From NCBI GenBank assembly GCA_019419625.1, contig DXZO01000009.1, positions 1 through 49,415 of the forward strand: a DNA stretch of 49,415 nucleotides, written 5' to 3'. Of this stretch, positions 15,073 through 23,255 are shown piece by piece. The stretch is from Collinsella sp. GTDB taxonomy: Bacteria; Actinomycetota; Coriobacteriia; Coriobacteriales; Coriobacteriaceae. The number at the start of each line of letters is the position of its first letter. Within the stretch, counting starts at the first letter, position 1. Below the pieces are notes generated by a model that saw nothing but the letters and a program-made list of their open reading frames with translations, searched no databases and was not told the DNA's origin. The translations under genes were made by a program, and so were the position numbers.

Positions 15073-16530
15073 ATGGAAGCGGAAAAGAAGGCGTTTAAGA
15101 TCACCAAGCGCGAAATTGGCTTTGTGCTGGGTATCGTTGTCTTTTTGCTGGTGAAGTTTCTTCCTTTGGCGGAGCTGAGCTCGACGGTCGAGCTCGCGGT
15201 CGGTGGCCAGACCTGTCTGGCACTGACGCTCGCCACGGTGGTGTTCTGGGCATGTGGCGTGGCGCAGCCGGGCTTTGTGGGCCTGCTCTACTGCGCGCTG
15301 CTCGTTCTGTTCAAGGTGTGCGTGGACGACACGGGCGCCGCGAGCATCTCGGCGACGGTCGCCTCTACGTTTAGCTCGTGGACCAAGGCCACCATGTGGC
15401 TGGTCATCGGCGCCTATCTCATTGCCAGCGCGGTCAAGGAGTCGGGCCTGGGCGAGCGCATCGCCTATGCGTTCATGCTCAAGTTCGTGCGCGACGCCAA
15501 GTCGCTCATCATCTCGATCTTCGCGCTCACCTTTGTGCTGTCGCTGCTGATCCCGCATCCGTTCCCCCGCGCTTTCCTCATTCTCGCCGTCGTCTCGGTC
15601 ATCGCCGAGTCCGCCGGCTACGGTGACGACGACCGCGGCAAGCTCGGCTTCCTCGTGTTTGCCGCTGCCGCTCCGGGTTCCATGTTCTTCCTGACGGGCG
15701 ATTCCACGCTCAACCCGCTCGTTGCGCAGTACAGCGCCGAGGCCGGCGGCATGAGCCCGTCGTTCGTTGACTGGTTCTTGTACATGAGCGTGCCTATGCT
15801 GGTCGCGCTGCTGTGCACCCTGTTCCTGGGCCTCTTCCTCTTTAAGCCCAGCAAGGAACTCGTCTACGATCGCGAGCAGATCGTGGCCAAGCAGGCTGCG
15901 CTCGGCAAGCTCTCCGTCAAGGAGATCCGCACCATCGTGTGGCTTGTCATCGCCATCGCGCTGTGGCTCACCGTCTCGGGCGACTATATCGGCTGGGTCA
16001 CCCTGGCCATTGGCGTCGCGCTCGCCATGCCCATCATCGGCGAGGTCCTCACGCCCGCCAGCTGGAACGCCGTCGACATCAAGTCCCTCATGTTCCTGAC
16101 GGCCGCCATGGCCGTGGGCTCCGTGGGCGGTGCCACCGGCATGAACGCCTGGATCGCCGACGTTGTGCTTCCCAGCTCCGTGCCCGAGAACATCTTCCTG
16201 TTCGCCCTGCTTGTCGCCGCGCTCTCCATGATCATCCACATGTTCATGGGTTCGGTCATGGCCGTGCTCGGCGTGTGCGTGCCGGCGTTCATCAGCTTCG
16301 CGGCCGGCTCCAGCGTGAGCCCGCTCGCCGTGGCGCTCATCGTCTTCACGTCCATCAACATCCACTACATCCTACCGTTCCATAACCTGCCGATCCTTAT
16401 CGGCGAGGGCAAGGACGCCGGCGGCTACACCTCCAAAGAGGCCATGCGCATGGGCATTCCCCTCACCGCGGTCGTCTTTATCGTCGTGCTGGTCGAGGCC
16501 GCCTGGTTCCATCTCTTTGGCCTGATGTAA
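15073..16530 (+). CDS. SLC13/DASS-type anion permease
   Basis: A permease of 485 residues with 11-13 predicted membrane helices. The sodium-anion symporter pattern is visible: IPHPFPRAFLIL, then AAPGSMFFLTGDSTLNPLV and, in the second half, SLMFLTAAMAVGSVGGATGM and FTSINIHYILPFHNLPILIG. These are the two inverted re-entrant substrate regions (residues about 155-220 and 335-450). Members carry di- and tricarboxylates, sulfate or aromatic acids. The decarboxylase downstream suggests an aromatic acid such as gallate or protocatechuate; this is inference. AAAGGTGGGGAG precedes the ATG. Transcription probably continues into the UbiD gene 97 bases downstream. Confidence 0.85.
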   Translation: MEAEKKAFKITKREIGFVLGIVVFLLVKFLPLAELSSTVELAVGGQTCLALTLATVVFWACGVAQPGFVGLLYCALLVLFKVCVDDTGAASISATVASTFSSWTKATMWLVIGAYLIASAVKESGLGERIAYAFMLKFVRDAKSLIISIFALTFVLSLLIPHPFPRAFLILAVVSVIAESAGYGDDDRGKLGFLVFAAAAPGSMFFLTGDSTLNPLVAQYSAEAGGMSPSFVDWFLYMSVPMLVALLCTLFLGLFLFKPSKELVYDREQIVAKQAALGKLSVKEIRTIVWLVIAIALWLTVSGDYIGWVTLAIGVALAMPIIGEVLTPASWNAVDIKSLMFLTAAMAVGSVGGATGMNAWIADVVLPSSVPENIFLFALLVAALSMIIHMFMGSVMAVLGVCVPAFISFAAGSSVSPLAVALIVFTSINIHYILPFHNLPILIGEGKDAGGYTSKEAMRMGIPLTAVVFIVVLVEAAWFHLFGLM

Positions 16531-16579
16531 GCGGCCGAGCGCCCCATCCATGAGCGCCATGGCCCCACTACGTTCCCCA

Positions 16580-16605
16580 GCCCGGCGGCACTCCCGCCGC
16601 CGGGC
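16580..16605 (+). other. GC-rich hairpin between transporter and decarboxylase genes
   Basis: GCCCGGCGGC (16580-16589), loop ACTCCC, GCCGCCGGGC (16596-16605) form a perfect 10-bp stem. No T-run follows, so it is more likely an mRNA stability or processing element than a terminator. It would allow different transporter and enzyme levels from one transcript. Confidence 0.6.
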
Positions 16606-16627
16606 ACTCTCCCGAAAGGAGCACGCT

Positions 16628-18115
16628 ATGTCCACTACCGATGCTTCCCAGATCCACGACCTGCGCTCCGCACTCGACTTTTTGCGCGAGATGCCGGGCC
16701 AGCTGCTCGAGACCGACACCCAGGTCGACCCGGACGCCGAGGTCTCGGGTGTCTATCGCCACGTCGGTGCCGGCGGCACCGTTATGCGTCCGACCAAAGA
16801 GGGTCCGGCGATGGTCTTCAACAACGTCAAGGGCTTTGACGACGCCAAGGTCTGCATCGGCATGCTTGCCAGCCGCAAGCGCGTTGCCGCCCTGCTCGAC
16901 CTGGACGAGGAGCACCTGGGCCTCGAGATCGGCAAGCGCTTTGAGAACCTGATCGCGCCCGAGCAGATTGCCGAGGGTGCGCACGTCGACTGCCAGGAGG
17001 TCGTGTACAAGGCGACCGACGAGGGCTTTGACCTGCGCAAGATCGTCCCCGCTCCCACCAACACGCCCGTCGACGGCGGCCCCTACATCACCATGGGCCT
17101 CGCCTACGGCACGAGCCCCGACGGCTCCCAGTCCGACGTGACCATCCACCGCTTCTCCTGCGTCGACAAGGACAAGCTCGCCATGTGGATCACTCCGGGC
17201 AGCCGTCACCTTGGCGCGTTCTTTGACGAGTACTGCCAGCGCGGCGAGGACATGCCCATTTCCATCTCCATCGGCCTGGACCCCGCCGTGTACATGTGCT
17301 GCGGCTTCGAGGCTCCCACCACGCCGCTCGGCTTTAACGAGCTTCAGATCGCCGGCGCCCTGCGCGGCCACGCCGTCGAGCTTGCCGACTGCGTCACCGT
17401 TCCGCAGAAGTGCATTGCCAATGCCGAGTACGTGCTCGAGGGCTACCTCATGCACGACGAGACCATCAACGAGGACGTCAACGGCCACGGCTACGCCATG
17501 CCCGAGTTCCCCGGCTACACCGGCGGCGCCAAGGTCTGCCCGGTGATCAAGATCACCGCCGTCACCACGCGCGTCAATCCCATCATGGAGAGCTGCATCG
17601 GTCCTTCGCACGAGCACGTTTCCATGGCGGGCATCCCCACCGAGGCTTCCATCTACAAGATGGTCGAGACTGCTATCCCGGGCCGCCTGCTCAACGTTCA
17701 CGCTGCCCCCTGCGGCGGCGGCAAGTTCGTTGCCATCATGCAGTTCAAGAAGTCGAGCAAAAATGACGAGGGCCGTCAGCGCAACGCCGCCATGCTCGCC
17801 TTCTCGGCATTCTCCGAGCTCAAGCATGTGATCTTGGTTGACGAGGATGTCGATATCTTCGATATGAGCGACGTGATGTGGGCCATGACCACGCGCTTCC
17901 AGGCCGACGTGGACCTCATCACCATCCCCGGTTGCCACTGCCACGTGCTCGATCCGTCCAACGACCCCGCGTTCGACCCCACGATCCGCGAGCACGGCAT
18001 CGCCTGCAAGGCCATCTTCGACTGCACGGTTCCGTTCGACCTCAAGAAGAACTTCATCCGCTCGCAGTTCATGGAGATCGACAAGGACAAGTGGGCCAAG
18101 GAGATTGCTTTCTAG
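16628..18115 (+). CDS. lpdC: UbiD-family decarboxylase, gallate decarboxylase LpdC-like
   Basis: A UbiD-family enzyme of 495 residues, matching from memory the Lactobacillus plantarum gallate decarboxylase LpdC (490 residues) nearly end to end: AEVSGVYRHVGAGGTVMRPT, GPAMVFNNVKGF, VYKATDEGFDLRKIVPAPTN, SDVTIHR, FQADVDL and TVPFDLKKNF. The AEYVLEG segment carries the family's active-site glutamates and the SDVTIHR Arg is the conserved prenyl-FMN/substrate Arg. Expected reaction is non-oxidative decarboxylation of gallate to pyrogallol, or protocatechuate to catechol, with prenylated FMN. Specificity beyond that is inference. UbiX, which makes the cofactor, is 33 bases downstream. ATG at 16628 is preceded by GAAAGGAG. 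Confidence 0.92.
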   Translation: MSTTDASQIHDLRSALDFLREMPGQLLETDTQVDPDAEVSGVYRHVGAGGTVMRPTKEGPAMVFNNVKGFDDAKVCIGMLASRKRVAALLDLDEEHLGLEIGKRFENLIAPEQIAEGAHVDCQEVVYKATDEGFDLRKIVPAPTNTPVDGGPYITMGLAYGTSPDGSQSDVTIHRFSCVDKDKLAMWITPGSRHLGAFFDEYCQRGEDMPISISIGLDPAVYMCCGFEAPTTPLGFNELQIAGALRGHAVELADCVTVPQKCIANAEYVLEGYLMHDETINEDVNGHGYAMPEFPGYTGGAKVCPVIKITAVTTRVNPIMESCIGPSHEHVSMAGIPTEASIYKMVETAIPGRLLNVHAAPCGGGKFVAIMQFKKSSKNDEGRQRNAAMLAFSAFSELKHVILVDEDVDIFDMSDVMWAMTTRFQADVDLITIPGCHCHVLDPSNDPAFDPTIREHGIACKAIFDCTVPFDLKKNFIRSQFMEIDKDKWAKEIAF

Positions 18116-18148
18116 TAAGTAGCCCTACCAAGTAGTTAAGGAGTTGTC

Positions 18149-18727
18149 ATGCCTGAGTCTTCTGTCCGTCCCCGTCGCATTGTCGTTGGCGTGTCTGGCG
18201 CCAGCGGTGCCGCGCTGGGTCTTGAGTGCCTCAAATGCCTGCGCCAGGCAGGTGCCGAGTCGGCGCTTGTCGTCACGCGCGGGGGAGAGATCACCATCGA
18301 GCAGGAGCTCGGCATGACGCTCGACGAGTTTGCGTGCCATGCCGATGTGGTCTACGACAACAAGAACATCGGCGCCGCCATCGCAAGCGGCACCTATCCG
18401 GTCGACGGTATGATCGTGGCTCCCTGCTCCATGAAGACGCTCGCCGGCATCGCGAGCGGCTACAGCGACAATCTGTTGCTGCGTGCGGCCGACGTGCAGA
18501 TGAAAGAGCAGCGCCGCCTGGTGCTCATGGTGCGCGAGACGCCCTTCAGCGCCATTCATGTCGACAACATGGCGCGCCTTGCGCGCGTACCGGGCGTCAT
18601 GCTCATGCCGCCCATGCTCACGTTTTACAACGGCCCCGCCACGCTCGATGACGCGGTGCACCACATCGCCGCCAAGGCGCTCGAGGCCGTCGGCGTGTCA
18701 TGCGCAAACTATAAGCGCTGGTCATAG
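18149..18727 (+). CDS. ubiX: UbiX/LpdB-type flavin prenyltransferase
   Basis: A protein of 192 residues beginning RRIVVGVSGASGAALGLECL, the FMN-binding GVSGASG signature. Further motifs are VVTRGGEITIEQE, VAPCSMKTLAGIASGYSDNL, LLRAADVQMKEQRRLVL and VRETPFSAIHVDNM. UbiX joins a dimethylallyl group from dimethylallyl monophosphate to FMN, giving prenyl-FMN for UbiD enzymes. It directly follows the LpdC-like gene with its own AAGGAG site, so it corresponds to LpdB of the gallate operon. A hairpin terminator follows 33 bases after the stop. Confidence 0.94.
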   Translation: MPESSVRPRRIVVGVSGASGAALGLECLKCLRQAGAESALVVTRGGEITIEQELGMTLDEFACHADVVYDNKNIGAAIASGTYPVDGMIVAPCSMKTLAGIASGYSDNLLLRAADVQMKEQRRLVLMVRETPFSAIHVDNMARLARVPGVMLMPPMLTFYNGPATLDDAVHHIAAKALEAVGVSCANYKRWS

Positions 18728-18760
18728 GCGTCTTTAGGGTAGGATACGAGTAGTGTTTGA

Positions 18761-18789
18761 GCCCGCTGCCCCTGTGGGCGGCGGGCTTT
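18761..18789 (+). terminator. Terminator after ubiX
   Basis: GCCCGCTGCCC (18761-18771), loop CTGT, GGGCGGCGGGC (18776-18786) form an 11-bp stem with one wobble, followed by TTTG. It ends the transporter-decarboxylase-UbiX transcript before the MerR gene. Confidence 0.7.
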
Positions 18790-18819
18790 GTGCGCTAAAA
18801 GGATGTGTCAGGAGGACTT

Positions 18820-19686
18820 ATGCAGACGGGCATGTATGCGATTAGCGAGATGGCGAGCTTGTTTAATGTTTCGCGCCAAACGCTCATCTACTACGACAAG
18901 ATCGGCCTGTTTAAGCCCGCCGTGGTCAACGAAAAAGGCTACCGCTTCTATTCGCCCACGCAGATTCCGCTCATGCGTCTGATTTGCATGCTGCGCGACC
19001 TAGGGCTCGAACTCGACGAGATCGACCGCCTAACCTCGACGTTCGACATTGGCGAGATGACCGATCACCTGCGCTCGCGGGTGCAGGCGCTCGATGAGCA
19101 GATTGCCGGGCTCAAAGCCGAGCGCGCGAGCGTACAGGAGCGTCTAAGCTTTTACGACGAGGCGGTTTACTGGCGCGAGCGCGAGGGCAAGCCGGAGCTC
19201 AAGCAATTCGAGCGTCGCTACGTGGTCTTTGAGGAGTTTCCGGGCGATATCGAGCGCGGCCGCTCGATGCTGCACCCTACGCTCATGCGGGCAATCCTGC
19301 GCATGCGTACGTTGACGGGCACGCGCCCCATGCGCGGTTGGGGCGCCATGCTGCGTCGCGAGGCGCTGCATTCCGACGACCCTATCGCCGGCGCGGGCTC
19401 CTTTGCCGTGCTGCCGCGCGGTGCCGAGGAACTGCTGCCGAGCGATCCCGCCGAGCTGGCAGAGATCGGCATCGAAGTGCTGCCCGAGGGCACGTATCTG
19501 TGCATGAGCCGCTGGGGTATGCCGTACGAGCCCGAGGGCATCCGCGCCATCGTTGCCTGCATGGACGAGCACGCGCTCCAGCCCATCGGCAACGCCTTCG
19601 ACTTTTGCTACCTCGATACCACGAGCTACGACGAGTCCCACCAAGAAGACTTCTGCTGCATCCAAGTCCCCGTTGTCCTCAAATAA
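18820..19686 (+). CDS. MerR-family regulator with C-terminal effector domain
   Basis: A protein of 288 residues. The N-terminal MerR winged helix reads MYAISEMASLFNVSRQTLIY, then YDKIGLFKPAVVNEKGYRFY and a coiled coil (residues about 85-115) for dimerisation. The C-terminal 160 residues resemble the GyrI-like/BmrR-type ligand-binding domain (GIEVLPEGTYLCM, FCCIQVPV). Such proteins activate drug or metabolite response genes on ligand binding. It lies downstream of the UbiX terminator with a strong AGGAGG site; control of the decarboxylase cassette is possible but unproven. Confidence 0.88.
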   Translation: MQTGMYAISEMASLFNVSRQTLIYYDKIGLFKPAVVNEKGYRFYSPTQIPLMRLICMLRDLGLELDEIDRLTSTFDIGEMTDHLRSRVQALDEQIAGLKAERASVQERLSFYDEAVYWREREGKPELKQFERRYVVFEEFPGDIERGRSMLHPTLMRAILRMRTLTGTRPMRGWGAMLRREALHSDDPIAGAGSFAVLPRGAEELLPSDPAELAEIGIEVLPEGTYLCMSRWGMPYEPEGIRAIVACMDEHALQPIGNAFDFCYLDTTSYDESHQEDFCCIQVPVVLK

Positions 19687-19689
19687 CTC

Positions 19690-19748
19690 GCGGTGAAATA
19701 GTTCCTAAATAGCCTGAGTAATCGCACAAACGGGAACTATTCCACCGC
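19690..19748. repeat. Inverted repeat after the MerR gene
   Basis: GCGGTGAAATAGTTCC (19690-19705) and GGAACTATTCCACCGC (19733-19748) form 16-bp arms with one mismatch, starting just after the MerR stop. It has the size and layout of the other gene-end palindromes in this window and may stop transcription. Confidence 0.65.
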
Positions 19749-19756
19749 AACTTCGA

Positions 19757-19785
19757 TGTGACAAAGAGATAGTCCCTTTGTCACA
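19757..19785. repeat. GACAAAG/CTTTGTC palindrome, copy 1
   Basis: TGTGACAAAG (19757-19766) and CTTTGTCACA (19776-19785) are perfect arms around AGATAGTCC. The same motif family occurs after other genes at 21266-21298 and 27911-27945, with degenerate traces near 11819 and 14826. Confidence 0.7.
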
Positions 19786-19836
19786 TTGACGAGCGGCACC
19801 GCGAGTTTGTTTTAAAGCGGAGGAGGCGGCTCATTT

Positions 19837-19909
19837 CTTATAAACTCGCATTATTTGCAAGTTTGTAAGGTAACATCTTATAAACTTGTAAAATCTGCAA
19901 GTTTATAAG
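19837..19909. promoter_or_regulatory. Two tandem 33-bp dyads upstream of the second ATPase gene
   Basis: CTTATAAACT occurs at 19837 and 19877 (40-bp period). Each copy is followed 20 bases later by its dyad partner, GCAAGTTTGTAAG (19857-19869) or GCAAGTTTATAAG (19897-19909). The second unit has perfect 12-bp arms CTTATAAACTTG / CAAGTTTATAAG. This AT-rich double operator ends 33 bases before the ATPase start and probably binds a repressor, perhaps with a promoter inside it. Confidence 0.7.
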
Positions 19910-19942
19910 ATGTTACGTCTGGCCGGGCGCTAGGGAGACTCT

Positions 19943-21259
19943 ATGAACATCGTTCGCCGAAGCCGCTATCTTGATCGACTCATTGCTTTTCAGGATACCG
20001 ACCTCATCAAAATCGTGACGGGTATACGCCGTTGCGGCAAATCCACGTTATTGGACATGATGAGGGAGCACCTGGCGCAACAGGGGGTGCCGGCCGAGCG
20101 TTTGCTGACCTTTAAGATGGAATCTCTAGAGTATGCGGGGATTACAGATTACCTGACGTTTTATCGCATGGTTCGGGAGCGCGTTGACGGTGTCGATCGC
20201 CCCTATCTGTTCTTTGACGAGCTCCAGAATGTCGAGGGCTGGGAAAAGGCGGTTAACTCGCTCCGAATCGATTTGCCGTGCGATATCTATGTCACGGGCT
20301 CCAATGCTTTTTTGCTATCGAGCGAGCTTGCAACGCTTATCTCGGGCCGGTATATCGAGGTCAAGATGCAGCCGCTCACGTTTGGCGAGTATCTTGATTT
20401 TCGCTCGATCGATGCGGTCGTTGCCGAAGGGCTTGACGAGAGGGCCGAGCTCGTTTCCAAGACGGGCGATCGCCTTAATTCAAACACCGTGCTCGAGCAG
20501 TACATAACCTATGGCGGCATGCCGTTTCTGGCTCATGACGAGCCAAGACGCGAACCGTGCCGCGACTACATCCGCAGCCTCTATCAGACGATTGTCGCGC
20601 GCGATATCCTATTGCGCGCGACGCGTAGAGGTCGCGGAGCTATCACCAAGCGCGACGTTCTCGAGCGGCTCTGTGCGTATCTGGCAGACAACATCTCCAA
20701 TCAAACCTCGGTCAACAAAATCGTAGGGACGCTCAACGAATCATCGGGCGGTAAGACCAACGCATCGACGGTGTCGGCGTATATTGACGCTCTGGAAGAG
20801 ACGTACCTGTTTACCAAGGTAAAAAGGTATGACGTCAAGGGGCGGGAGCTTCTCAAGACAGGCGGTAAATATTACATAGCCGATACGGGAATCCGCAGCT
20901 ATCTTGACGGATATAGAGGCAGCGATAGCGGAAGGATGCTCGAGAACGTTATCTACAACCAGCTTGTCTTTGAAGGATACGAAGTGTTTTGCGGCCATCT
21001 GCGCGCGGGGGAAATCGACTTTGTCGCAATCGGCGAGGGATCGGACCGTAAATATATCCAGGTTACCGAACGGATCGATGCCGAGGCGACCAGAGAGCGC
21101 GAGCTGCGACCGCTCAAACTAAACACGCTGGGAAAAATCCCTGATTCGTACGAGAAGATCCTGATCGTCAGGGATGGTGAGCATCCAACAGACATCGACG
21201 GCATCAGAATCGTAGGGGCGGTCGACTTCTTGCTGAGAAACAAGATCGCCCACGGCTAA
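19943..21259 (+). CDS. AAA+ ATPase with DUF4143 domain (second copy)
   Basis: A protein of 438 residues. The AAA_14-type core shows IVTGIRRCGKSTLLDMM (Walker A), YLFFDELQNVEGWEKAVNSL (Walker B), DIYVTGSNAFLLS and LSGR-like LISGRYIEV. A winged-helix middle (residues about 225-290) precedes the DUF4143 domain: YIADTGIRSYL, RMLENVIYNQLVFEGYEV and RAGEIDFVA. The final catalytic motif is IQVTE in place of EVK, common in this subgroup but a weaker nuclease signature. It is only distantly related to the ATPase at 10442. Function is unknown. ATG at 19943 has AGGGAG upstream. Confidence 0.88.
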   Translation: MNIVRRSRYLDRLIAFQDTDLIKIVTGIRRCGKSTLLDMMREHLAQQGVPAERLLTFKMESLEYAGITDYLTFYRMVRERVDGVDRPYLFFDELQNVEGWEKAVNSLRIDLPCDIYVTGSNAFLLSSELATLISGRYIEVKMQPLTFGEYLDFRSIDAVVAEGLDERAELVSKTGDRLNSNTVLEQYITYGGMPFLAHDEPRREPCRDYIRSLYQTIVARDILLRATRRGRGAITKRDVLERLCAYLADNISNQTSVNKIVGTLNESSGGKTNASTVSAYIDALEETYLFTKVKRYDVKGRELLKTGGKYYIADTGIRSYLDGYRGSDSGRMLENVIYNQLVFEGYEVFCGHLRAGEIDFVAIGEGSDRKYIQVTERIDAEATRERELRPLKLNTLGKIPDSYEKILIVRDGEHPTDIDGIRIVGAVDFLLRNKIAHG

Positions 21260-21265
21260 ACGCAA

Positions 21266-21298
21266 AATGTGACAAAGGGATAGTCCCTTTGTTACATT
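21266..21298. repeat. GACAAAGGGA/TCCCTTTGTC palindrome, copy 2
   Basis: AATGTGACAAAGGGA (21266-21280), TAG, TCCCTTTGTTACATT (21284-21298): 15-bp arms with one G-T wobble, six bases after the ATPase stop. A likely hairpin at the transcript end and member of the family also seen at 19757 and 27911. Confidence 0.75.
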
Positions 21299-21373
21299 CC
21301 ATGCGAGCCGCCGTGCCATCTGGGGGTATAAGGCTGGCAAGTGTTTATTTGCGAGGCCAAGGGGGCGCCCCGT

Positions 21374-22243
21374 ATGGATATCGATAACTTTGAATGGTGG
21401 TATAGCGAGGGTGAGGCTCCGGACGAGGAGTGGGACGAGCCTACGCCGCGTGACGTGTCGAGCGACGAGGACGAGACCGGCAACGTCGTCGCCGCCGACT
21501 CGGACGCCGCCCTCGACCCCGTCGAGCCCCTGACCTTCGAACAAGCCTGGGCCCAGGCCGAGGCAGACGAGGCAAAGGCCGACGCTACGGCCACGCTCGG
21601 CGAGCCAGCCGACATGTCCATCTCGCCGGCAAAGACCCCGCAGCCGCGCCACACCATCGACCCCGACAGCACGGCATCCTTCAGCATTCTCGACGTGCCC
21701 GCGCAGGGTGCCCAGGCGCCTGCGCCCACGCATCGCCCCGACCTGGCTCGCGAGGAAGACGCGGGCCGCCGCTCTCCGCTCGGCCCCATTCTCATCGCCT
21801 TCATGGCCGGCGTTATCGCCTGCTCGGCAATCGGTAGCGTTTGGAGCCATGTCGAGCAGCAGCGCCAAGACGCCGCCAAGGTCGAGATGTCTGTCGAGCA
21901 ATCGCTCAGCCGCACGCGCTCGGTACATGTGTCGGTCGAGGTCAAGGACGGCGCGACGTGGGACACCGCGCGTGGCGACAGCCAAATGCTCATCCACATC
22001 GTGGGGCGTACGCTCAAAGGGCAGACGATTGACGAGTATCAATACGTCAATTCCGCTGGTGACGGCATCGAGCTCAAGCCCGGCGACTACGAGCTCACCG
22101 TCGACGAACCGCCCGTCGCCACCGACGGCACGCGCTTCTGCGCCTCAAAGCGCATGGTCCCCGCGAGCTTTAACTCACAGGCGCCCGACACGGTCGACAC
22201 CACACCGCAGGGCGGGTTTGACCTTTACGTGGATACCCAGTAG
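21374..22243 (+). CDS. Single-pass membrane protein of unknown function
   Basis: A protein of 289 residues. Residues 1-135 are strongly acidic, Pro/Ala-rich and probably disordered in the cytoplasm. A single membrane helix lies at about 136-157 (LGPILIAFMAGVIACSAIGS). The outer part starts with a short helix (HVEQQRQDAAKVEMS) and continues as about 100 residues of beta-rich sequence (VHVSVEVKDGATWDTA, ELKPGDYELTVDEPP). The GDYELTV segment resembles prealbumin-like or carboxypeptidase-regulatory folds, but this is weak. No family recognised. ATG at 21374 begins the WW-containing N-terminus; the G-rich stretch upstream could serve as ribosome site. Confidence 0.75.
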   Translation: MDIDNFEWWYSEGEAPDEEWDEPTPRDVSSDEDETGNVVAADSDAALDPVEPLTFEQAWAQAEADEAKADATATLGEPADMSISPAKTPQPRHTIDPDSTASFSILDVPAQGAQAPAPTHRPDLAREEDAGRRSPLGPILIAFMAGVIACSAIGSVWSHVEQQRQDAAKVEMSVEQSLSRTRSVHVSVEVKDGATWDTARGDSQMLIHIVGRTLKGQTIDEYQYVNSAGDGIELKPGDYELTVDEPPVATDGTRFCASKRMVPASFNSQAPDTVDTTPQGGFDLYVDTQ

Positions 22244-22356
22244 GCGCTCGCCGCTCATTCCGCTATGGCTACTCAATAATCGCCTGCCGTCCCGTCCCGC
22301 CGCCAAGAGTGGGACAATAGCCCTCGACACTGTTGTTTACTTTTGGAGGAAGTAGC

Positions 22357-23250
22357 ATGTCCACCGTCACCACCATCAAGCGCGGCGGCCTCACCGCGGC
22401 CATCGATTCCATGGGCGCCCAGCTCACGAGCCTTGCCCTCAACGGCAACGAGTATCTATGGCAGGGCGACCCGGCCTTTTGGGGCAAGCACGCGCCCATC
22501 CTGTTCCCCATCGTGGGGTCGCTGCGCAACAACACGGCGACGTCTGCGGCCGGCACCTGCGAGATGGCGCGCCACGGCATCGCGCGTATCGTGGAGCACA
22601 AGATCGTCGAGGTCTCCGAGGACGGCTCGTCCGTCACCTACGAGATCACCGATACGCCCGAGTCGCTCAAGGCTTTCCCCTTCCACTTTAAGCTCAACAT
22701 GACCTATGCCCTGACCGGCGACGCCACGCTCACGCAGACCTTTGCCGTCACCAACACCGGCGACGTGGCCCTGCCGTTCTCGGTGGGCGGTCATCCTGCA
22801 TTCAACGTGCCCGCCCCCGGTGCCGAAGACGAGGCGTTCGAGGATTACGAGCTGGCGTTTACCGAGGCTTGGACCAACGAGGCCCCCATCATCACGCCTG
22901 ATGGCCTTATGACGTTCGAGGGTAGCTACAAGGCTCCCGATAACTCGGACGTGCTGCCCATCACGCACCGCAGCTTCGATAACGACGCCATCATGTTCAC
23001 CGATACCCCGGGCTCCACGCTCACGCTGCGCGGTCGCAAGTCGGGCCATGGCGTCAAGATCGACTTTGAGGGCTTTAAGTACATCGGCGTGTGGTCTGCC
23101 GCCAACGACGCTCCGTTTGTGGCGCTCGAGCCTTGGACCGGCCACACTACCATGGACACCGAGGACGACGTCTTTGAGCACAAGGTCAACACCATTACGC
23201 TGGCGCCGGGCGCTACCGACACCCGTTCCTTTAGCGTCACCCTGCTCTAG
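22357..23250 (+). CDS. Aldose 1-epimerase family protein (LacX-like)
   Basis: A protein of 297 residues of the galactose mutarotase superfamily, LacX-like branch. Motifs: LTSLALNGNEYLWQGDPAFW, HAPILFPIVGSL, MARHGIARI with the first active-site His region, LPFSVGGHPAFNVP with the second His, and LEPWTGHTTM near the C-terminus. It should interconvert alpha and beta anomers of a hexose or hexose phosphate. No sugar genes are adjacent, so the substrate is unclear. GGAGG lies seven bases before the ATG at 22357. Its stop is six bases before the structured repeat at 23256. Confidence 0.9.
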   Translation: MSTVTTIKRGGLTAAIDSMGAQLTSLALNGNEYLWQGDPAFWGKHAPILFPIVGSLRNNTATSAAGTCEMARHGIARIVEHKIVEVSEDGSSVTYEITDTPESLKAFPFHFKLNMTYALTGDATLTQTFAVTNTGDVALPFSVGGHPAFNVPAPGAEDEAFEDYELAFTEAWTNEAPIITPDGLMTFEGSYKAPDNSDVLPITHRSFDNDAIMFTDTPGSTLTLRGRKSGHGVKIDFEGFKYIGVWSAANDAPFVALEPWTGHTTMDTEDDVFEHKVNTITLAPGATDTRSFSVTLL

Positions 23251-23255
23251 AGGTT

